A stretch of 11,089 nt of DNA from positions 1 to 11,089 of the forward strand of contig JBGPJM010000170.1 in the NCBI GenBank assembly GCA_041485385.1, written 5' to 3'. The notes under the pieces are model-generated. The model was given only the letters and a program-made list of their open reading frames with translations, had not been told where the DNA came from and made no database searches. The number at the start of each line of letters is the position of its first letter. Positions within the stretch are counted from its first letter, which is position 1. The stretch is from JBGPJM01 sp041485385. Its GTDB lineage: Bacteria > Planctomycetota > Phycisphaerae > Phycisphaerales > UBA1924. The position numbers were made by a program, and so were the translations under genes. Below are positions 6,395 through 11,089 of this stretch, one piece after another.

Positions 6395-7531
6395 TTGGCA
6401 AAGAGAATCAACGAGCTTGCGAAAGAACTGGGCGTTCAGTCGAAGGCCATCATTGTGAAATGCCTGGCCGAGGGGATTCCGTCGGACAAGGTCAAGAACC
6501 ACATGGCGACCGTGTCGGCGGGACTGGAAGCAAGCATCAGGGAATGGTTCGCGAGCGCGGGCGGCGCCGCGACGGCGGTGGAGACCGCGGAGCACCCGGA
6601 CATCGAGCGGGTGAAGGCCGCACCGCGGAAGCGCGCGGGGGCGAGGGCGGCGGGCGGGATGGATTCGGCGGGCGAATCCGACAGCGCGACGGCGACGGAG
6701 ACGGAGCCGTCGCCTGTCGAGACTCTCACGAAGCGTCGGCGACCGGCCACAACACCAACGGCGCCGCCGGAGGTGGAATCGAGGCCCTACGTGGCCCCGC
6801 CCGGGGAAACACCGACCCGGCCGACGGCGCCGGTAACGGTCACATCGCCGACGGTGGTCACGCCGCCGGCGTTCACACCGCACCCGTTACCGAAGCAGAC
6901 CGCCCCCCCCGCAACGACGCCGGAGCTCGCGCCGGCGGCGAGGACGACGACGGCGGGAACGGGCGCCCCGGCAGAAACGGGGACGGCGACGAAGGCTCCC
7001 CAAGCCGACGAGGACGGGGAGCAGGCATCGGGCACGGCGGTCGTGGCTCCGGCCGGACCGGGCGTGCCGGCCCGTTCGGTGAAGCCGGCGCCGATGAACG
7101 TGCCGACGCGCCCGAAGGTCGTGGCGCCGGCGGGGCGGAAGCTCGAGATCAAGAGCCCGGTGCGGCTGGCGGGCCCGAAGGTGGTGCGGATCGAGGCGCC
7201 GGAGCAGGTGGACCGGCCGCGGCCGCGCCGGGATGCGGGCGGGACGGATGCGCCGGGCGGCGGTCGTGGGGTGGGCGCCGGCGCGGGGACGGGGACAACG
7301 GACGAAGAGGGGCGGAGCCCGCGTCGGAACAAGCGCCGGCCAGCGGGGGCCGGGGCCGCGGCGGCGGCGCCGCCGAACCGGACGGGGGGCGTGCCGGCGC
7401 GGCGGAAGGGTCTGAGCGGCGACGAGGGCCCCAGTGCGGGCGGCGTTTGGCGCGAGCAGGATCTTCTGGAGCGGGAGGCCCGCCTGCAGCGGGCCGGCGG
7501 GTTCCTGAAGAAGCGACGGCACGAGCTGTAG
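6395..7531 (+). CDS. infB: Translation initiation factor IF-2, N-terminal part, ending at an in-frame amber codon
   Basis: This 378-codon frame is the N-terminal region of IF2. It begins with the first IF2_N domain (residues 1-50: LAKRINELAKELGVQSKAII, ending near HMATVSAGLEASIREWF). A long Pro/Ala/Thr-rich linker follows (about 60-330), with a conserved-looking KLEIKSPVRLAGPKVVRIE island around 250-270. A basic segment comes last, WREQDLLEREARLQRAGGF then LKKRRHEL, before TAG at 7529. The start chosen is TTG at 6395, with GGAG 6 nt upstream (6385-6388), because it gives the usual IF2 beginning. A GTG at 6344 would add 17 unlike residues with no well-placed ribosome-binding site. By itself this fragment has no GTPase or tRNA-binding domain and would be useless as IF2. 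The same frame resumes as IF2 right after the stop, so this is the front half of one gene. Confidence 0.85.
   Translation: MAKRINELAKELGVQSKAIIVKCLAEGIPSDKVKNHMATVSAGLEASIREWFASAGGAATAVETAEHPDIERVKAAPRKRAGARAAGGMDSAGESDSATATETEPSPVETLTKRRRPATTPTAPPEVESRPYVAPPGETPTRPTAPVTVTSPTVVTPPAFTPHPLPKQTAPPATTPELAPAARTTTAGTGAPAETGTATKAPQADEDGEQASGTAVVAPAGPGVPARSVKPAPMNVPTRPKVVAPAGRKLEIKSPVRLAGPKVVRIEAPEQVDRPRPRRDAGGTDAPGGGRGVGAGAGTGTTDEEGRSPRRNKRRPAGAGAAAAAPPNRTGGVPARRKGLSGDEGPSAGGVWREQDLLEREARLQRAGGFLKKRRHEL
7529..7531 (+). other. infB: In-frame TAG interrupting infB
   Basis: Codon 379 of infB reads TAG between CTG and CTG AGG GAG. The frame is unchanged on both sides, so this is a nonsense codon and not a frameshift. 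Downstream, the linker and a second IF2_N domain follow at once (AAPFTIKDLSAATGVKAPEI from about 7598). A single C-to-T change from CAG (Gln) would explain it. TAG is a genuine stop elsewhere here: dsbD and fliM both end in TAG, and reading past either gives no sensible protein. General reassignment of TAG is therefore unlikely. Confidence 0.85.
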
Positions 7532-7642
7532 CTGAGGGAGGGCTCGAAGACTGGCGAGCGGACGGCCAGCGCCGCCGAGACGGGCGGGCTGGTCCGGATC
7601 GCCGCGCCGTTCACCATCAAGGACCTGTCGGCGGCGACGGGG

Positions 7643-9391
7643 GTGAAGGCGCCGGAGATCATCAAGAAGCTGTTCCTGCAGGGAATCATGGCGAACATCA
7701 ACTCCGGGATCGACCCTGTGAAGGCGCAGGAGGTGATGATCGACTTCGACATCGAGCTGCAGGTGGTGGAAGCGAAGTCGGCGGAGCAGATCGTCAGCGA
7801 GGAGTTCGTGGACCGCGAGCCGACGGATGTGCGGCCGCGCGGGCCGATCGTGACGATCCTGGGGCACGTGGACCACGGGAAGACGTCGCTCCTGGACAAG
7901 ATCCGCAACGCGAACGTGGCCGCGGGGGAGGCCGGGGGCATCACGCAGGCGACGAGCGCGTTCCGGGTGCCGGTGAAGATCGGCGGGGAGGAGAAGCATA
8001 TCGTCTTCCTGGATACGCCCGGTCACCAGGCGTTCACGGAGATGCGGGCCCGCGGGGCGAACATCACCGACGTGGTGGTGCTGGTGGTGTCGGCGCCGGA
8101 GGGCGTGGCACCGCAGACGATCGAATCGATCAACCACGCCAAGGCCGCGAAGGTGCCCATCGTGGTGGCGCTGAACAAGGTGGACCGTCCGGACGCGACG
8201 GAGGCGCGGATCAACCAGACGCTGTCGCAGCTCGCCGAGCAGGGCCTGAACCCGGTGGAATGGGGCGGGACGACGGAGGTGATCCGGACGTCGGCCACGA
8301 AGGGGACGGGGATCGAGACGCTGCTGGAGACGCTGGACCTGCAGGGGCAGATCCTGGAGTTGAAGGCGGACTTCGGCGGCGCGGCGCGCGGCACGGTGAT
8401 CGAATCGAAGATGGAGGAGGGGCGGGGTGCGGTCGCGAACGTGCTGGTGCAGGACGGGGAGCTGCACGTCGGCGACTACATCGTGATCGGGCGCGCGTTC
8501 GGGAAGGTCCGCGACATCATCGACGACCGGGGCGTGCGTCAGAAGTCAGTGGGGCCGGGGTACCCCGTGCAGGTCTCCGGGTTCGATCAGCTGCCGGACG
8601 CCGGGGATAAGTTCTACGTGGCCGACTCGAAGGGGAAGGCCGAGGGCGCGGCGCAGCAGCGGCGCGACCGTGAGCGAGCGGCCATGCTGGCGCAGCCCAA
8701 GGTGACGCTGGACACGCTGTTCAGCCAGATGGCTTCGAGCGACATCAAGGAGATCCTCGTCGTCCTCAAGGCGGACGTGCAGGGGTCGGTGGACGTGCTC
8801 AAGAAGGAGATCGAGCACGTCGGGACGAGCGAGGTGAAGGTCCGGGTGCTGCACGCGGCGGTGGGCGGGATCAACGAGAGCGACGTGCTGCTGGCCGACG
8901 CCTCGCGGGCGATCATCATCGGGTTCAACGTGATCGCGACGGGGAAGGCCCGGACGCTGGCGGAGTCCAAGAGCGTCGAGGTCCGGCTGTACCACGTGAT
9001 CTACGACATCACCGACGACATCCGCAAGGCGGCCGAGGGGCTGCTGGAGCCGGAGATCCGCCAGGAGGTGCTCGGGCACGCGGAGGTGCGGAAGGTGTTC
9101 AAGATCAGCCGCGTCGGCTCGATCGCGGGCTGCTACGTCACCGACGGCACGGTGGAGCGGGACGCGATGGTGCGCGTGACGCGGAACGGGATTATAGTGG
9201 AGAACGACCGCGTGTTGGAGCAGCTCAAGCGGGTGAAGGACGACGCGAAGGAGGTTCGCGCGGGCACGGAGTGCGGAATGAAGATCGTCGGGTACGACGA
9301 CATCAAGGAGGGGGACGTCATCGAGTGCTACAAGCAGGTGAAGGTCGTCCGCAAGCTAAAGGAGGAGAAGCCGGTGGGGGCGAGGGGATGA
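7643..9391 (+). CDS. infB: Translation initiation factor IF-2, GTPase and C-terminal part
   Basis: The catalytic part of IF2, intact for 582 residues. IF2 uses GTP to place fMet-tRNA on the 30S subunit and to join the 50S. Counting from the GTG at 7643, the G motifs are: G1 GHVDHGKT (74-81), switch I region GGITQATSAF (98-107), G3 DTPGH (124-128), G4 NKVD (178-181) and G5 SATKG (217-221). Domains II, III (about 355-455) and C2 follow; C2 is the fMet-tRNA-binding end and closes normally, near GDVIECYKQVKVV. The GTG is simply the first usual start codon after the amber. It cuts into the second IF2_N domain, whose true beginning is at about 7598, and has no Shine-Dalgarno. The ATG at 7688 has AGGGA only 3 nt away. 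The natural protein is therefore probably one 998-codon reading from 6395. E. coli also makes shorter IF2 forms from internal starts, so an internal product is possible. Confidence 0.9.
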   Translation: MKAPEIIKKLFLQGIMANINSGIDPVKAQEVMIDFDIELQVVEAKSAEQIVSEEFVDREPTDVRPRGPIVTILGHVDHGKTSLLDKIRNANVAAGEAGGITQATSAFRVPVKIGGEEKHIVFLDTPGHQAFTEMRARGANITDVVVLVVSAPEGVAPQTIESINHAKAAKVPIVVALNKVDRPDATEARINQTLSQLAEQGLNPVEWGGTTEVIRTSATKGTGIETLLETLDLQGQILELKADFGGAARGTVIESKMEEGRGAVANVLVQDGELHVGDYIVIGRAFGKVRDIIDDRGVRQKSVGPGYPVQVSGFDQLPDAGDKFYVADSKGKAEGAAQQRRDRERAAMLAQPKVTLDTLFSQMASSDIKEILVVLKADVQGSVDVLKKEIEHVGTSEVKVRVLHAAVGGINESDVLLADASRAIIIGFNVIATGKARTLAESKSVEVRLYHVIYDITDDIRKAAEGLLEPEIRQEVLGHAEVRKVFKISRVGSIAGCYVTDGTVERDAMVRVTRNGIIVENDRVLEQLKRVKDDAKEVRAGTECGMKIVGYDDIKEGDVIECYKQVKVVRKLKEEKPVGARG

Positions 9392-9402
9392 CGGAGGGAG
9401 TG

Positions 9403-9437
9403 AGCGGCGGGCGGAGGATTTCCGCCGGCTCGCCGCT
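9403..9437 (+). other. Nested hairpin in the infB-ylxP gap
   Basis: AGCGGCG (9403-9409) pairs perfectly with CGCCGCT (9431-9437). Inside it, GGCGGA (9410-9415) pairs with TCCGCC (9421-9426) around GGATT, leaving only a 4-nt bulge (9427-9430). That is 13 base pairs in 35 nt, 11 nt after the infB stop. No T run follows, so it is not a typical intrinsic terminator. It may be an RNA-processing or stability element, or a partial terminator. The rest of the gap to 9523 shows a repeated GCTCACC (9499-9505 and 9513-9519) and nothing else I can name. Confidence 0.5.
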
Positions 9438-9523
9438 GCGAGGCCCCGTGCGAGACCCGCCGCCGCATGCTGCCGATCGGATATGACTTCTGCACACCGC
9501 TCACCATTTGCTGCTCACCGAGA

Positions 9524-9925
9524 ATGAAGATCGGGATCCTTCAGTTCGAGCTGCTCATCCACGGGAGTCAGTCGCTCAAGGACAAGCGGCGGGTGGTGAA
9601 GTCGGTGAAGGACACGCTGCACCGGGAGCACATGGTGGCCGTGGCGGAGGTCGGGGCGCTGGAGATATGGAACCTGGCGGTGATGGGGCTGGCGTGCGTG
9701 TCGCGAGACGGCGCATACCTCTCGGGGATGCTGGACCGCATCACGTCGGAACTGCGGTCGAGGACGGACGCGGAGCTGGGCGACGTGAGCCGGGAGATCC
9801 TCGACGGGGACCAGCTTCCGGGTTCGACGCTGGACGAGGAAGGGCGGCCGCTGTGGACGCCTGCGGAACGGCGCGAGGACGCGGACGACGGCCCGGCGAG
9901 CGGGGACTTGGAGACGGCCCGGTGA
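9524..9925 (+). CDS. ylxP: DUF503 family protein (YlxP-like)
   Basis: A 133-residue protein of the DUF503 family (PF04456), known as YlxP in B. subtilis, where it also lies between infB and rbfA. Family signature: MKIGILQFELLIHGSQSLKD (1-20), then KRRVVKSVKDTLHREH (21-36), VAVAEVGALEIWNLAVMGLA (38-57) and CVSRD (58-62). Function is not settled; the conserved position among translation factors suggests a ribosome-related job. The family is usually near 90-100 residues. Here an acidic, Pro/Gly-containing tail of about 40 residues extends it (from about 95). The ATG at 9524 was preferred over one at 9467 because the family begins MKIG; it has no real Shine-Dalgarno. Its TGA overlaps the rbfA start. 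Confidence 0.85.
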   Translation: MKIGILQFELLIHGSQSLKDKRRVVKSVKDTLHREHMVAVAEVGALEIWNLAVMGLACVSRDGAYLSGMLDRITSELRSRTDAELGDVSREILDGDQLPGSTLDEEGRPLWTPAERREDADDGPASGDLETAR

Positions 9926-10365
9926 GCCATCGGCTTGAACAGGTAGGCTCGACGCTTCATCGTGCGATCCAGGACGTGCTGGCGCGCGGGCTGAGCGACC
10001 CCCGTATCGGCGGGATGATCACGGTGACCGGCGTGGACGTGAGCGCGGACATGAAGACGGCGACGGTGCGGGTGTCGGTCCTCCCCGAGAAGCGGCAGGC
10101 CCTGACCATGCACGGGCTGCGCGACGCCGCGGCGCACGTGCGCCACAAGGTGGGCGACCTGGTGGCGATGAGGGAGGTACCGCAGCTGTGGTTCAAGCTG
10201 GACACGAGCCTGAAGCGACAGGCGGAAGTGCTGGACGCGATCGCGAAGGTCGCGGCGGAGCGTGAGCTGGCGGAGAAGTCGCGCGGGACGGGGGCGACGG
10301 CGGAGGCGGGCGGGGCGGCGGAGCCGGGTCCGGACGGCGCGACGAATGAGGAGGCGCGAGCGTGA
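9922..10365 (+). CDS. rbfA: 30S ribosome-binding factor RbfA
   Basis: A 147-residue KH-fold protein that binds the 30S subunit during late 16S rRNA maturation and is released before translation. RbfA marks: an N-terminal helix with RLEQVGSTLHRAIQDVLARG (4-23), the DPRIG turn (26-30), the strand MITVTGVDVSADMKTATVRV (32-51), and later LRDAAAHVRHKVGD and VPQLWFKLDTSLKR near 67-100. The C-terminal 35 residues are Ala/Gly/Glu-rich and go beyond the typical 115-130-residue protein. The GTG at 9922 shares the bases GTGA with the stop of ylxP, so translation is probably coupled. The same kind of overlap joins it to the next gene. Confidence 0.95.
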   Translation: MSHRLEQVGSTLHRAIQDVLARGLSDPRIGGMITVTGVDVSADMKTATVRVSVLPEKRQALTMHGLRDAAAHVRHKVGDLVAMREVPQLWFKLDTSLKRQAEVLDAIAKVAAERELAEKSRGTGATAEAGGAAEPGPDGATNEEARA

Positions 10366-11089
10366 GCGGGTCGGACCACCACATGGCGCGGCTCTCGGCG
10401 TTCCTTGAGTCGCTGGTCAAGGACTACCCCGACGGGGCGGGGGAGATCTCGGTGCTGAGCGGCGTGCTGCTGGATCCGGCCGAGCCGGTGCTGTGCGAGT
10501 TCGTGCGGTCGATGTTGCTATGGGAGTCGACGACTCCCAAGGCGGCGGCGGCGATGAAGAGGATCGAGTCGCGCGTCGTGGATTTCAACGAGCTGCGGGT
10601 GTGCCTGGCGCGCGAGCTGCTGGAGATGCTGGGGGAGCGGTACCCTCGGGCCGCGGAGCGCGCACAGCGGCTCCGGGCGGCGCTGAACGACCTGTACTCG
10701 CGGGCGCACGCGGTGACGCTGGAGCACCTGACGGGGACGGGCAAGCGTGAGGCATGGACGTACCTGGAATCACTGGAGGGCGTGCCGCCGTATGTCGTAG
10801 CGCGGGTGATGCTGCTCTCGCTGGGCGGGCACGCGGCGCCGGTGGACGGGCGGATCCTGCAGTGCCTGGTGGCGGCCGGGGCGGTGGAGGAGGGGACGAC
10901 GGCGGAGGTGGTGGCGGGGACACTGGAGCGGCGCGTGCGGGCGGGGGAGATGGTCCCGACCTACCTGCGCCTGCAGTCGGCGGCGGACGAGGGGGCGGCG
11001 GCGGTCGAGGCGGGGCGCGGGGGCGTGTCGGGGTCGAAGGGCGGGAAGGGCTCGCGGAAGGGGGAGGGCGCCGAGGGCGGGGGCGATGC
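10362..11089 (+). CDS. Helix-hairpin-helix (HhH-GPD/endonuclease III-like) protein, 3'-truncated by the window edge
   Basis: An open frame of 242 codons from a GTG that overlaps the rbfA stop (GTGA); it has no stop before the right edge. Residues 1-110 are helical and charged, with no match I recognise. At 135-165 there is a helix-hairpin-helix pattern, LESLEGVPPYVVARVMLLSL then GGHAAPVDGRIL. It parallels endonuclease III (LPGVGRKTANVV...VDTHVFRV). The catalytic aspartate position is kept (D162), but the lysine of Nth-type glycosylases/lyases is replaced (around Y144). No cysteine cluster for the iron-sulfur loop is seen up to the edge. From about 213 the chain becomes Gly/Ser/Lys-rich. It could be a degenerate glycosylase relative that binds DNA or RNA. 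A plain hypothetical call would also be fair. Translational coupling to rbfA places it in the operon. Confidence 0.6.
   Translation, partial: MSGSDHHMARLSAFLESLVKDYPDGAGEISVLSGVLLDPAEPVLCEFVRSMLLWESTTPKAAAAMKRIESRVVDFNELRVCLARELLEMLGERYPRAAERAQRLRAALNDLYSRAHAVTLEHLTGTGKREAWTYLESLEGVPPYVVARVMLLSLGGHAAPVDGRILQCLVAAGAVEEGTTAEVVAGTLERRVRAGEMVPTYLRLQSAADEGAAAVEAGRGGVSGSKGGKGSRKGEGAEGGGD

Noticed and set aside
4318..6411. A 697-codon minus-strand frame opposite nusA
   Set aside because: It is a His/Arg/Leu-rich translation typical of the antisense of a GC-rich gene. NusA on the plus strand is unmistakable.
6903..6910. A run of eight C in the infB linker as a possible frameshift or slippage site
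   Set aside because: The reading frame before and after the run is the same conserved IF2 frame, so there is no sign of a shift.
6370..8610. A 746-codon open frame spanning the infB amber codon
   Set aside because: It is in a different frame from the IF2 domains and has Gly/Arg/Asp low-complexity composition. The IF2 frame before and after the TAG is the same, so no frameshift into this ORF is needed.
1..11089. CRISPR array, insertion sequence, phage, toxin-antitoxin or defence system
   Set aside because: I saw no spaced direct repeats, transposase motifs, terminal inverted repeats or recognisable defence genes. All intact genes are housekeeping.

Overview
This is high-GC bacterial DNA. The long Pro/Ala-rich linker of IF2, with a segment like LAGPKVVRIEAPE that I associate with planctomycete IF2, the frequent non-ATG starts and the mostly weak Shine-Dalgarno sites suggest Planctomycetota, possibly Phycisphaerae. 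That placement is an inference. Everything visible is chromosomal housekeeping. I see no insertion sequence, phage gene, CRISPR array or defence cassette.

Left third (1-2723): minus-strand genes. These are a YbjQ/UPF0145-type protein cut by the left edge, a tRNA-Gly(GCC) with a good sigma70-like promoter of its own, and a full-length three-domain DsbD that carries electrons across the membrane. Middle (2724-4397): fliM (flagellar switch) on the plus strand, divergent from dsbD and convergent with a single-domain STAS protein on the minus strand.

Right part (about 4454-11089): a plus-strand transcription and translation cluster. It holds a roughly 390-nt structured leader, nusA, infB, a DUF503/ylxP gene, rbfA and a helix-hairpin-helix protein that runs off the right edge. 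The order nusA-infB-ylxP-rbfA matches the classical bacterial operon (B. subtilis rimP-nusA-ylxR-rplGA-infB-ylxP-rbfA), but rimP is not directly upstream and ylxR/rplGA are missing. The last three genes are coupled by GTGA stop/start overlaps. NusA paces and terminates transcription, IF2 delivers initiator tRNA, and RbfA matures 30S subunits.

Two things deserve attention. First, infB has an in-frame amber codon at 7529-7531, with IF2 sequence continuing in the same frame on both sides. Either the sequence has an error, or the gene is nonsense-mutated, read through, or restarted internally. Second, the nusA leader ends in a terminator-like hairpin followed by a T-rich run and a strong ribosome-binding sequence that does not serve nusA. 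This arrangement would suit autoregulation by attenuation. I found no convincing undescribed multi-gene system.
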